From positions 124,001 to 188,000 of the forward strand of contig CALHBJ010000002.1 in the NCBI GenBank assembly GCA_937930845.1: DNA of 64,000 nucleotides, in the 5' to 3' direction. Numbering within the stretch: the stretch's first letter is position 1; every line of letters starts with the position of its first letter. Shown in pieces: positions 1-8,350 of this stretch. The notes beneath the pieces were generated by a model. That model saw only the letters and a program-made list of their open reading frames with translations. It did not search any database and had not been told where the DNA came from. The stretch comes from an uncultured Rhizobiaceae group bacterium. GTDB lineage: Bacteria > Pseudomonadota > Alphaproteobacteria > Rhizobiales > Rhizobiaceae. Position numbers and translations under genes: made by a program.

Positions 1-256
1 GATTAGTTTCGGGGCCGTAATTCATTGCTAAAGTTATGATAGAGCAAACGCCCGGCCAAAGATTTTTTGGCGAAGAGCGTCGCCCTTTTGTTTCTTCCAT
101 CCACGTCATTGTTGCGTGGTAATTGCGCTCCAGTGCCACGCCCAGCCGTTTGGCGGTCACCGGATCATGGGCTGCGCGGGCAATTCCCACCGACTCAAAA
201 CCAAGCGCGTGGGCATCACGCTTCAAACGTTGAACAATTTTGGCGCTGGCGTTCAA
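1..256 (-). CDS. queG: epoxyqueuosine reductase QueG, N-terminal part (runs off the window)
   Basis: Reverse-strand translation gives about 85 residues matching the N-terminus of QueG, the cobalamin- and Fe-S-dependent enzyme that reduces epoxyqueuosine to queuosine in tRNA. The visible motifs are ALGFESVGIAR near residue 20, a segment with MTWM near residue 51, and LWPGVCSIITLAMNYGP near the window edge. The Fe-S region lies outside the window. No ATG precedes the conserved block. The best start is a TTG at 256-254 whose last two bases overlap the TGA of the upstream GST gene (TTGA), which suggests translational coupling. I see no clear Shine-Dalgarno sequence. The identity is secure for a partial gene; the start is inferred. 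Confidence 0.85.
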   Translation of the reverse strand, partial: MNASAKIVQRLKRDAHALGFESVGIARAAHDPVTAKRLGVALERNYHATMTWMEETKGRRSSPKNLWPGVCSIITLAMNYGPETN

Positions 257-951
257 AAATCAAGATCAACATAGTGGGAGACCGGCGGCATGCCGCGCAT
301 TCGGTCCGCAAGTATGGGACGAAACGAAGGTCGCGATTTCATCCGTGCATACCAGTCTTTCAAGGCTTCTTCTTCCGACCATTCGATTTCGCCCAGATAG
401 TCGAGAATCGAAAGTGCGGCGGCAACCGTCAGATCAGCCGCTGTCATTTGATTGCCGCCCAACCAGTTTCGCGTCGCCGCCAGCCAGCCAATATATTTCA
501 AATGGTAGCGAATATTGGTTCGTGCCGCGCGCAGGGCCTGACTGTCGGGTGCCCCGCCTCCGGCATCGCTGGGCATTTGGCGTTTTGTTACCCGCTCATT
601 GACAGTGTAACGGATGACTTCACTTTCCAGCTTCACCAGCGCCCATTCCATCAATCGGCGCATTTCAGCGCGCGCCATCGGGTCTTCGGGATAAAGCCGT
701 TTGTCCCGTTTGAGTGCGCCTATGGTTTCGTCAATATACTCGCTGGCAGCGAATGCGCCGCACACCACCGTGCCACCATTCGAATTATCAATCAAAACCG
801 GCAAAGTGCCATTTGGGTTCATTTGCAGAAACTCTTCCCGGCGCTGCCAAAGGTGCTCTTCGGTCAGCTGGATATCCCTGTCATATTCGGCCAGCATCAG
901 CCGCAGGGCACGGGAACCAGAAGACATTGGGTGGTGGTAAAGTTCTATCAT
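253..951 (-). CDS. glutathione S-transferase family protein
   Basis: A 232-residue thioredoxin-fold GST. The N-terminal half starts MIELYHHPMSSGSRALR, with the Ser/Arg region that normally contacts glutathione, followed by NPNGTLPVL (the cis-Pro loop) near residue 50. The C-terminal half has the all-helical domain with a GNQMTAADLTVAAALSI N-capping motif. Substrate cannot be told from sequence. The frame is open 13 codons further upstream, but the ATG at 951 starts exactly where the family begins. The gene overlaps queG downstream by a TTGA junction; GST-queG pairing is common in alphaproteobacteria. The uppP gene is divergent upstream. Confidence 0.88.
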   Translation of the reverse strand: MIELYHHPMSSGSRALRLMLAEYDRDIQLTEEHLWQRREEFLQMNPNGTLPVLIDNSNGGTVVCGAFAASEYIDETIGALKRDKRLYPEDPMARAEMRRLMEWALVKLESEVIRYTVNERVTKRQMPSDAGGGAPDSQALRAARTNIRYHLKYIGWLAATRNWLGGNQMTAADLTVAAALSILDYLGEIEWSEEEALKDWYARMKSRPSFRPILADRMRGMPPVSHYVDLDF

Positions 952-984
952 GATTGCTTTCGAATAAAGGCGCACGAAGGGACT

Positions 985-1004
985 GGGCATCTGCGTAGAT
1001 GCCC
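985..1004. repeat. 8-bp perfect hairpin in the GST/uppP divergent region
   Basis: GGGCATCT and AGATGCCC face each other across a 4-base GCGT loop. It sits 34 bases upstream of the GST start codon, in the 249-base gap between the divergent GST and uppP genes. It could be in the 5' leader of the GST transcript or be an operator. It has no T-run, so it is not a standard terminator. Nothing else in the gap is recognisable apart from a GAGGG-type ribosome site before uppP. Confidence 0.4.
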
Positions 1005-1200
1005 GGGCTGGAAGTTAATATGAGTCCTCTATAGGAGGCAGGCAAAATTGCGGCAAGACAAGAGCTCATTCACGATTTCTCAACGGGGATCCCTGTAGAT
1101 GGAACGATCAAATGGGCACATGCCGGTCTGCTGATTGCTTTTCCGCCACAAATAACCCGTTGCAGACGCGACATATGTTCAAAAGAGGGATGAAACGGCG

Positions 1201-2037
1201 ATGAGCATAGAGCAAATTCTGCTATTGGCGATTGTTCAGGGATTAACGGAATTCTTGCCCGTGTCGTCGTCTGGCCATCTAATTCTTATTCCCGCATTCA
1301 CGGGATGGCAGGATCAGGGTGTTGTCACCGATGTTATGGTTCATGTGGGCTCCCTGTTTGCCGTGCTGGTCTATTTCTGGCGCGATGTGCTCAATATTCT
1401 GGGCGGCTGCCGGGACTTTTTTGCCGGACGTGTCACTCAACGCTCCCGATTGGCCACCTATATCGGACTGGCCACCATCCCCGCCCTTGCCTTTGGTGCC
1501 GTATTGAAAATGACCGGTTGGTCAAACGCCATCCGGGGTGTTGAAATTGTTGCCTTCGGCGCAATCTTCTTTGGCATTTTAATGTATGTGGCGGATGTGG
1601 TGGGCAAACGAGTCAAGGTTATGGAAGACATGACCCTTGCGCCCGCATTGATGATTGGTTTGGCGCAGGCGGTTGCTCTAATTCCCGGAACCAGCCGTTC
1701 CGGCATTACAATGACAGCAGCGCGTTTCATGGGTTTCGAACGGGGTGAAGCAGCACGATTTTCGTTCCTGCTGGGCATTCCAGCGATTACGGCGGCAGGA
1801 CTGTTCACCACAGCGGAAGCTGTTCAATTGGGTGAAGGTGTGCCAGCGGATGCTCTTTGGGCCGCATTCTTTACCTTTTTTGCAGCACTGGCGGCCATTG
1901 CCATTTTGATGGCGCTGGTAAAACGCACCTCATTTTTGGTCTTTGTAATCTATCGGATCGCCTTGGGCTTGCTGCTCTACGCAATGATCTATGACTGGTT
2001 CCCGGGCGTTCTTCCGTCACTTTCCACGTTGAGTTAA
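1201..2037 (+). CDS. uppP: undecaprenyl-diphosphatase UppP (BacA)
   Basis: A 278-residue polytopic inner-membrane enzyme that dephosphorylates undecaprenyl diphosphate, recycling the lipid carrier for peptidoglycan and other polysaccharides; overexpression of the family gives bacitracin resistance. Both catalytic signatures are present: the glutamate-rich GLTEFLPVSSSGHL segment (E17, Ser cluster, H26) and PGTSRSGIT at about 162-169 with the essential arginine. Length and hydrophobic pattern are normal. AGAGGGA lies about 10 bases before the ATG. It is a single gene, convergent with the hydantoinase gene downstream. Confidence 0.96.
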   Translation: MSIEQILLLAIVQGLTEFLPVSSSGHLILIPAFTGWQDQGVVTDVMVHVGSLFAVLVYFWRDVLNILGGCRDFFAGRVTQRSRLATYIGLATIPALAFGAVLKMTGWSNAIRGVEIVAFGAIFFGILMYVADVVGKRVKVMEDMTLAPALMIGLAQAVALIPGTSRSGITMTAARFMGFERGEAARFSFLLGIPAITAAGLFTTAEAVQLGEGVPADALWAAFFTFFAALAAIAILMALVKRTSFLVFVIYRIALGLLLYAMIYDWFPGVLPSLSTLS

Positions 2038-2071
2038 ACCGAACACGCGCAGGCAATAGGCGCGATACACA

Positions 2072-4087
2072 TTAGTGACCAATTGGTGGCCGGCCGGTCA
2101 CCGTGGCAACAATGGTGCATTCAATAAACATCGAGCGGGATTCCACTTCTGCACGTTTTTCCTCGTGGGTCAGGTGAATCTCAAATTCAACCGCTCCTGC
2201 CTCTTCGGCCAGAAGAGTGGCTTGGCTTGAAATTTTTTCATTTGCAAATTCGATGGCGCTTTCGGCATTGGCAAATGCATCGTCAAATCCACTGATTTGA
2301 AAGCGACCCTCCACGGGTTGCGATACCGTAAGCTGGGTGCGCAGGGACACCCGGCCCACCACCGCGCCAATGGCATTGGCCACATCGGCATGTTCGGGAA
2401 TAAGTGCATCAACCCCCAACAGAGCAGCGGCATTGGGATGGAATGCATGGGCCGATGCACCCAGTCCAATCAAGGGCCGATCGAGCGACGCGGAAAATTG
2501 TACGTAGGATTTTTCCAGGTTCGGCGACTGGCGGGCATCCAGTACCGAACGGATTATTTCGTGCTGGACCAGGTCACTGCCATGGCGACCTTCGCTGTTC
2601 AGTGCCGTTTGCAACACAATTTCGCTGGAACGCCGCTCCATGCGGCGAATGATTTCATCGGCCAGTTTTAGCGGATCGTCAAACAGTGCCGTGCCGGCAC
2701 CGTTTTTGCGCCGGGCAAACAGCGCAAGCCCCTTCATTGCCGCTTCCTTGTCCCAAATCCCATGGCGGTCCAGGGCATGTAGTGCATCACTTGGAGTTAG
2801 GGCGGCAATTTGCACCAATCCGCGCGCTACCAGTCTGTCGAGAACAGCTGCTTCACTCCTGCCTTGCAAAAAACTATCCAGCGCTTGCGGCGTATCCTCC
2901 AGGCGCCCAAACATGCGTGCCTCCGTAGGTGACAATCCAACCGCTTCAACGGCTTGGGAACGCAATGCAAAGCGCCCATGCTGGTGGCTAAAATGAGTGG
3001 CTTTAATCTGTTTGTCCAAAGCCGAATGCAACAATTCGCCGTGAGACAGTGCCAACAAGGAAAGGGGAATATTGCGCCTTGGCCCAAGCATGATTTCGGG
3101 GTTCAGGGCTGGGCCGCCAAGGGAAATTTCTGAATCTCCCCCCAATCCATAGGTGTGCATGGCAACGGCTTCCACCATCGTTCGGTATCCGCCAACCAAT
3201 GCACCATCCGGGTCTAGCAGGGGAACGCCCTTGTTCAATAGTGCAATGTCCGATGTGGTGCCGCCGATATCGTTGACAAATGCATCATCGCACCCGGTCA
3301 AAAACCGTGCACCCACCAGACTGGCGGCAGGCCCCGACAGGATGGTCTCAATGGGCCGCCGCATGGCAAATTCGGCACTTACCAAAGCCCCATCGCCGCG
3401 CACGATCATCAGTGGCGCATCAATCTTTCGGGCGCGCATCATTGCCCGGGTTGACGTGATCAAACGGGAGATCAGCGGCACCAGACGGGCGTTCAATACC
3501 GTTGTCAGCGCCCGCTTGGGGCCATTGAGGCGGGCGGAAAGTTCGTGGCTACAGGTTGTCGGCAATCCGGTTCGCTGGGATACGAAATCGCGAACGGTCT
3601 TCTCATGTGCCGGGTTGCGCACCGCAAAATAACCGGCGATTGCAAATCCGCTCACTTCTTGTGCCAAAGCGTCAATTTCATTTTCCAACCGTGAGAGATC
3701 AAGCGGGACTGCCTCGCTGCCGTGGGTCGTGTGACCGCCTGGAATAATCAGGCAGGGATCATTGCCCAAAGCTTGCGCCAGTCCGGCCTTTTCCAGATCA
3801 CGCGCCTCAAAACCAATGGCGATCAGTGCCACCCGGCCGCCTTGCCCTTCCACCAGTGCATTTGTGGCCAGCGTGGTTGAAAGAGACACCAGCCCGATCG
3901 ATTGCGGTTCGCACTGCGCGCGCGCAAGAGCTGCTGCTGCTGCCCCATCAACGCCGATAGCCAGATCATGCCGGGTCGTGAGGGATTTCGCCTTGGCCAC
4001 CACAATCGGCGGTGCATCGCCGATGCTTTCAAGCACGGCGGCATCGGTGAATGTGCCACCGGTATCAATACCCAGAAGATGCGTCAT
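2072..4087 (-). CDS. hydantoinase/oxoprolinase family protein, subunit A type
   Basis: A 671-residue protein of the HyuA/N-methylhydantoinase A family, ATP-dependent enzymes that open hydantoin or 5-oxoproline rings. The N-terminus has the actin-like phosphate loop LGIDTGGTFTDAAVL, and a second phosphate motif, NDIGGTTSDIALL, lies near residues 270-280. These enzymes usually act with a B subunit encoded next door. No HyuB gene is present on either side: uppP is convergent and galE lies 39 bases upstream on the same strand. Substrate is unknown; relatives include acetone carboxylase beta and acetophenone carboxylase subunits. Confidence 0.82.
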   Translation of the reverse strand: MTHLLGIDTGGTFTDAAVLESIGDAPPIVVAKAKSLTTRHDLAIGVDGAAAAALARAQCEPQSIGLVSLSTTLATNALVEGQGGRVALIAIGFEARDLEKAGLAQALGNDPCLIIPGGHTTHGSEAVPLDLSRLENEIDALAQEVSGFAIAGYFAVRNPAHEKTVRDFVSQRTGLPTTCSHELSARLNGPKRALTTVLNARLVPLISRLITSTRAMMRARKIDAPLMIVRGDGALVSAEFAMRRPIETILSGPAASLVGARFLTGCDDAFVNDIGGTTSDIALLNKGVPLLDPDGALVGGYRTMVEAVAMHTYGLGGDSEISLGGPALNPEIMLGPRRNIPLSLLALSHGELLHSALDKQIKATHFSHQHGRFALRSQAVEAVGLSPTEARMFGRLEDTPQALDSFLQGRSEAAVLDRLVARGLVQIAALTPSDALHALDRHGIWDKEAAMKGLALFARRKNGAGTALFDDPLKLADEIIRRMERRSSEIVLQTALNSEGRHGSDLVQHEIIRSVLDARQSPNLEKSYVQFSASLDRPLIGLGASAHAFHPNAAALLGVDALIPEHADVANAIGAVVGRVSLRTQLTVSQPVEGRFQISGFDDAFANAESAIEFANEKISSQATLLAEEAGAVEFEIHLTHEEKRAEVESRSMFIECTIVATVTGRPPIGH

Positions 4088-4126
4088 GCCAACCGATGTT
4101 CGAAAATCAGTGAATAAGGCGCTGAT

Positions 4127-5173
4127 CTAAACCAATGTGATGCGGTCGGTCAAAGTCTCAATATTGGGTGCAACAGCAGGCGGGTCGACCCTTTTCATGG
4201 TCAGCTTTTCCTCCCATGCCAGGGCATGCTTGACGATTGTATCCAGGTTCGCGAACTGGGGTTGCCAGTTCAGCCTTTGCGTCATGCGCGATGCATCGGC
4301 AACGATGGCAGGAATGTCGCCTTTACGGCGCGGCGCACAACGCACTTCAAAATCGCAGCCGGATACCCGCTTTACCGCATCGATCACATCGAACACGGAT
4401 GCTCCTTGGCTATATCCCGCATTGCAGGTGAATTTCTTGCCTCCGTTGCGAAGGAACTGCAAGGCGGCATAATGGGCATTGGCAAGGTCGGATACGTGAA
4501 TGAAATCACGAATGGCGCTGCCATCGGGCGTATCATAATCCGTGCCATAAACGTCAAACCAGGGCCGCTTACCGGTCGCTGCTTCGCAAGCGAGTTTCAT
4601 CACATGGGTGGCACCGCGGGTTGAAAGACCCGTTCGGCCCGCCGGATCAGCGCCTGCCACATTGAAATAGCGCAACATCACGTAACGCATGGAATGGGCA
4701 TTGGCGACATCCCGGATCATGGTTTCGCTCATCAGCTTTGACATGCCGTAAGGATTTGCCGGGATCAAAGAGGCGGTCTCATCCACCGGCGTTAAATCCG
4801 CAGGTGCATCATAAACAGCCGCAGTGGACGAGAAGATGAATTGTTCAATACCGCAGCGCACCGCGGTTTCCACCAATGTGCGGGTGCGGCAGGTATTGTT
4901 CTCGTAATATTTGAGCGGTTTTTCGATGGATTCCGGAACAACCACAGAACCGGCAAAATGAACGATCGTATCCACCTTGTGATCACGGATGGTCTTTTCC
5001 ACCAGGACGCGATCAGCAATGTCGCCGATAACCAGTTTGGCAGCAGGTGCCACAGCCCAGTCAAATCCGGTGGTCAGATTGTCGAGCACCACCACATCTT
5101 CGCCGTGATCAACGCATTCCCAGACCATATGGCTGCCAATATATCCAGCACCGCCGGTAATCATCACACTCAT
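4127..5173 (-). CDS. galE: UDP-glucose 4-epimerase GalE
   Basis: A 348-residue extended short-chain dehydrogenase interconverting UDP-glucose and UDP-galactose for surface polysaccharides. The NAD-binding glycine motif GGAGYIGSH is at residues 7-15, and the catalytic SST...YxxxK set is complete, with Y142 and K146 in NPYGMSK. The ATG at 5173 is directly before the Rossmann strand; a second ATG three codons later (5164) is also possible. It precedes the hydantoinase gene on the same strand but no functional link is evident. Confidence 0.94.
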   Translation of the reverse strand: MSVMITGGAGYIGSHMVWECVDHGEDVVVLDNLTTGFDWAVAPAAKLVIGDIADRVLVEKTIRDHKVDTIVHFAGSVVVPESIEKPLKYYENNTCRTRTLVETAVRCGIEQFIFSSTAAVYDAPADLTPVDETASLIPANPYGMSKLMSETMIRDVANAHSMRYVMLRYFNVAGADPAGRTGLSTRGATHVMKLACEAATGKRPWFDVYGTDYDTPDGSAIRDFIHVSDLANAHYAALQFLRNGGKKFTCNAGYSQGASVFDVIDAVKRVSGCDFEVRCAPRRKGDIPAIVADASRMTQRLNWQPQFANLDTIVKHALAWEEKLTMKRVDPPAVAPNIETLTDRITLV

Positions 5174-5201
5174 CTTAGCACCCGTTCCCTAAAGCGCGTT
5201 T

Positions 5202-5219
5202 GTCTGATTGGAGTCAGAC
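5202..5219. repeat. short palindrome upstream of galE
   Basis: GTCTGA and TCAGAC flank a 6-base spacer, preceded by AAAGCGCG at 5191-5198. It lies about 30 bases upstream of the galE start. From general knowledge, similar small GCGC-plus-dyad intergenic sequences are dispersed in rhizobial genomes; whether this is one needs a genome-wide comparison. Confidence 0.35.
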
Positions 5220-5270
5220 TTTGGCCGTCGACATGGACAACAATAATAGAGGCAAAGGAATACGATAGGG

Positions 5271-6926
5271 TTAAGAATCGATGAGGGCCTCAACCCCCGC
5301 TAACGTGTCGGCCTCGCCGGGCGGTTTGTCCCAGCGCAGGCGCGAAATGCGCGGAAACCGCATGGCAATTCCTGATTTATGACGGCTGGAACGCTGAATG
5401 CCCTCAAATGCCACTTCCAGCACCAGTCCAAACTCATTGGTCGCTTTTACCGAGCGGACCGGCCCGAAACGTTCCACCGTATTGTCACGCACGAATTTGT
5501 CGATCTGCTTCAATTCCGCGTCGGTAAAGCCAAAATAGGCTTTGCCAACCGGTACAAGCCCACCAGTGGCGGTCCACACACCGAACGTGTAATCGGAGTA
5601 ATAGCTGGATCGGCGGCCATGGCCGCGCTGGGCATACATCAGCACAGCGTCAATCAGCATCGGATCCTTTTTCCATTTAAACCACGGGCCCCTGGGCCTG
5701 CCGGGCACATAGGCGCTGTCCCACCGTTTGATCATCACTCCTTCGATGACCGGATGGGGCAGGTTGAGGCGTTGATGTGCCAGCTCGTCCCAGTTTTCAA
5801 ATGCCACCATGGGCGACAGATCAAAGCGGGTGGTGTCTGTATCTTCGATAAATTTTTCAAGAATTTCGCGACGTTCGGCAAACGGCCTGTCACGCAGGTT
5901 TTGTCCCTTATGTTCCAGCAGATCATAGGCGCGCACGATCACCGGATGGCTGGTTTGCAGCTTCTTTGACACTGTTTTGCGATTGAGCCTTTGCTGCAAC
6001 TCGCTAAATGACCCGATTTCCAGCCCGGCCCCGTGAACTTCCATTGTGGGCCGCCCAACCAGCAATTCGCCATCAATAGATCCTTCAAAATCGATTGAAT
6101 CCAAAAGGTCGGGAAAGGCCGCACCAATATCATCGCCAGTACGGGAATAAAGCCTGCGCACACCGCCTTCGCCGGTTGCCTGAACGCGAATGCCGTCCCA
6201 TTTCCATTCCGCTGCATAATGCGCAGGATTTAGCTTTTCCATATCGCTGTCAGTCAGCGGGCTCGCCAGCATGACCGGGCGAAATGGAGCCGCTGCACGG
6301 TGGGATGGTTTTTCGCCTGTGCCCGATAGCCAGGCAAACAGGTCAACATAAGGAACCTCCAGCCCGTGCCACAATTCTTCAATTTCATTGATGTGGACGG
6401 TGCCATGGCGTGAACCAAAATCGGCCAATGCCAGTTTTGCCAATCGTGCGGAGACGCCAATCCGCAGGCCGCCGGTGACAAGCTTCAACAGCGCATACCG
6501 CCCAGAAGCATCAAGTTGATCGAGCCATTCGCCAACCTGTCCCATGGCCTGTGTTTTGCCAAGTTGGTTCAGGGTCTCAACAATATCACTAAGGCTCAGG
6601 CTGGTATCTGAATTTGTTGGAGGGCTTACCGAAGCTCCAGCGCCGGTGCGTTGTTGGGAATCCCAAACCAGTGCAACTGTTTCGGCCAAATCGCCTACAT
6701 AATCGTAGGACAATTTGAACAATACCTCATCCATCCGCTCGCTCACCAACGTGCGGATCATCGCGGGTTTGACGCTGGAAACATCCAGATCGCGCGTGAT
6801 CGCCGCCAGTGCATAGCCCCGATCCGGATCTGGTGTGCGCATGAAATAATCCACCATCAAGCGAATTTTCCCATTGCGTGATGGTGTCAGCAAAAGCCGG
6901 TCGAGAAGTTGAGCAAAGGAGTTCAT
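5271..6926 (-). CDS. ATP-dependent DNA ligase (ligase-associated DNA-damage-response type)
   Basis: A 551-residue ATP-type DNA ligase, distinct from the essential NAD-dependent LigA. The order is an N-terminal DNA-binding domain, then the nucleotidyltransferase core with the adenylated lysine in motif I (EWKWDGIR, K near residue 240), then an OB domain ending in the RFPRISRLRWDKP segment typical of bacterial and archaeal ligases. The MBL-fold exonuclease gene lies upstream on the same strand; ligase plus exonuclease is the core of the so-called ligase-associated DNA damage response set. The frame is open 21 codons further upstream, but the ATG at 6926 (MNSFAQLLDRL) is where family members begin. 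Confidence 0.9.
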   Translation of the reverse strand: MNSFAQLLDRLLLTPSRNGKIRLMVDYFMRTPDPDRGYALAAITRDLDVSSVKPAMIRTLVSERMDEVLFKLSYDYVGDLAETVALVWDSQQRTGAGASVSPPTNSDTSLSLSDIVETLNQLGKTQAMGQVGEWLDQLDASGRYALLKLVTGGLRIGVSARLAKLALADFGSRHGTVHINEIEELWHGLEVPYVDLFAWLSGTGEKPSHRAAAPFRPVMLASPLTDSDMEKLNPAHYAAEWKWDGIRVQATGEGGVRRLYSRTGDDIGAAFPDLLDSIDFEGSIDGELLVGRPTMEVHGAGLEIGSFSELQQRLNRKTVSKKLQTSHPVIVRAYDLLEHKGQNLRDRPFAERREILEKFIEDTDTTRFDLSPMVAFENWDELAHQRLNLPHPVIEGVMIKRWDSAYVPGRPRGPWFKWKKDPMLIDAVLMYAQRGHGRRSSYYSDYTFGVWTATGGLVPVGKAYFGFTDAELKQIDKFVRDNTVERFGPVRSVKATNEFGLVLEVAFEGIQRSSRHKSGIAMRFPRISRLRWDKPPGEADTLAGVEALIDS

Positions 6927-7062
6927 GGAAATATCCACAACGGCGTTATGCCGATAGATGTATCTAACCCATTGATAAGATTCGGGCACTCATCTGCATT
7001 ATGATTAAGCAGCCAGAAAAGGGATTGAATAATAGGAAAAACACTGCAAACTAAAGATGCAA

Positions 7063-7092
7063 CGGGATGGCACTTTTTAAAGAACCATCCCG
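7063..7092. repeat. imperfect hairpin between exonuclease and ligase genes
   Basis: CGGGATGG at 7063-7070 pairs with CCATCCCG at 7085-7092 around a 14-base loop. GATG and CATC extend it outside a small bulge. On the plus strand it is followed by GTTTT, but no plus-strand gene lies upstream, so its direction and role are unclear. It could be a second terminator, a transcript-stabilising structure or an operator before the ligase gene. Confidence 0.4.
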
Positions 7093-7146
7093 CATCGTTT
7101 TACCCACTATTGACCGTGTGGATTGCGAGGAAGCCCGGATTTACCG

Positions 7147-7186
7147 AAAAATCCCCGAAGGAAGCCAACTGCCATTGGCTTCCTTC
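7147..7186 (-). terminator. probable intrinsic terminator of the exonuclease gene
   Basis: On the minus strand a 12-bp perfect stem (GAAGGAAGCCAA with TTGGCTTCCTTC, 7157-7186) with a 6-base loop is followed within about 5 bases by ATTTTT. It begins 100 bases after the exonuclease stop codon. The stem is only moderately GC-rich and the T-run is short, so termination may be partial, which would allow some read-through into the ligase gene. Confidence 0.5.
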
Positions 7187-7285
7187 CAAAATACATTGTC
7201 CGCGCATTGATTCACAACACCAGCGCGCAAAGTGTTCCCCATATTTTTCAATTTTCCTCAAAATAGTTAGATATTGTTGTGGTGT

Positions 7286-8296
7286 TCATTCGTTCTCATC
7301 CTCATAACCGATGAGGTGCAGGGGACGGGCCCGAATCTGATTGAGTGCGCACCATCGAACGATTGCATCGTCGCGCCCGTGGGTGACCCAGACTTCGCTT
7401 GGCCGAAGCTCCAAAATCGTATCAAGCAATTCATCCCAGTCACAATGGTCAGACAGGATTAATGGCAGCTCGACACCGCGCTGTTTGGCTCTTTGACGAA
7501 CCTGCATCCATCCGGAGGCGAAACAAATGATGGGATCGGGAAAGCGTCTCGCCCATTTATCTGTAAAGGCTGACGGAGGGCCAAGGACGATGGCCCCTTT
7601 GAAATTGGCTTTTTCGCCTTTCTTGAGTGTTGCGGGAGAAAGCGGGCCAAGGTCGATGCCCTGGCTTTGATAATAATCACACAGTTTCGCCAAAGCCCCG
7701 TGGATATAGATGGTCTCATCATATCCGGCCTCGCGAATCAGTCTGATCACCCGCTGTGCTTTGCCAAGGGCATATACGCCAACCAGATGCGCACTGTCGC
7801 TGAACAGGCGCACCGATTCCATCAGTTTGGCGATTTCGCCAGTGTCATCCGGATGCCGGAAAACTGGCAATCCAAACGTGGCCTCGGTAATGAACACATC
7901 ACAGGCAACAGGTTCAAATGGCTGACATGACGAATCATATCGCCGCTTGTAATCTCCTGAAGCCACGATTCGCGTGCCGCCGTGACCCACCAGAATTTGC
8001 GCTGATCCCAACACATGCCCGGCAGGCCAGAAGCCCACATCAACACCATTGACTGCAAAGACCTCGCGCCATCCGGCGGGATGCTGGACACGGCAGAAAT
8101 CTGCGCCATAACGGATGGCCATGATATCGAGGGTTTGTTGGGTGGCCCAGACTTCCCCATGGCCTGCCCGGGCATGGTCGGCATGGCCGTGGGTAATTAA
8201 TGCCCGGTCCACAGGCTGTACCGGGTCGATGTAAAAATCACCGGGTGGGCAATACAGACCCTTAGGGGTGGTGTGGAGCAGCTGTTCAGGTCGCAT
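7286..8296 (-). CDS. ligase-associated DNA damage response exonuclease (MBL fold)
   Basis: A 336-residue metallo-beta-lactamase/beta-CASP-like nuclease related to SNM1/Pso2 and CPSF73. The metal-binding motif HGHADHA is at residues 36-42, and later metal ligands include the DYKRRYD region and the C-terminal VWVTHG block. The family is known as the exonuclease partner of the ATP ligase encoded just downstream, proposed to process ends or crosslinks. The other frequent partners, an Lhr-like helicase and a PdeM-like phosphoesterase, are absent from this window. ATG at 8296. Confidence 0.9.
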   Translation of the reverse strand: MRPEQLLHTTPKGLYCPPGDFYIDPVQPVDRALITHGHADHARAGHGEVWATQQTLDIMAIRYGADFCRVQHPAGWREVFAVNGVDVGFWPAGHVLGSAQILVGHGGTRIVASGDYKRRYDSSCQPFEPVACDVFITEATFGLPVFRHPDDTGEIAKLMESVRLFSDSAHLVGVYALGKAQRVIRLIREAGYDETIYIHGALAKLCDYYQSQGIDLGPLSPATLKKGEKANFKGAIVLGPPSAFTDKWARRFPDPIICFASGWMQVRQRAKQRGVELPLILSDHCDWDELLDTILELRPSEVWVTHGRDDAIVRWCALNQIRARPLHLIGYEDENE

Positions 8297-8350
8297 CTGT
8301 TAGATGCTATCACGGCTTTTGCGTGTCTGCATTGTTCCAGTCATGCGCTT

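Larger units (their letters stand above)
6927..7285. other. 359-base intergenic region with two hairpins
   Basis: No open frame here resembles a gene. Two inverted repeats stand out: 7157-7186 (12-bp perfect stem) just downstream of the exonuclease stop codon, and 7063-7092 (8-bp perfect stem, extended by GATG/CATC at 7056-7059 and 7093-7096 across a 3-base bulge). The rest is AT-rich compared with its surroundings and should contain the promoter of the ligase gene, though I cannot point to a convincing -35/-10 pair. Confidence 0.5.

Noticed and set aside
67-1023. 318-codon open frame on the plus strand
   Set aside because: It lies antisense over the GST and queG genes, shows no family resemblance, and the reverse-strand genes are clearly conserved.
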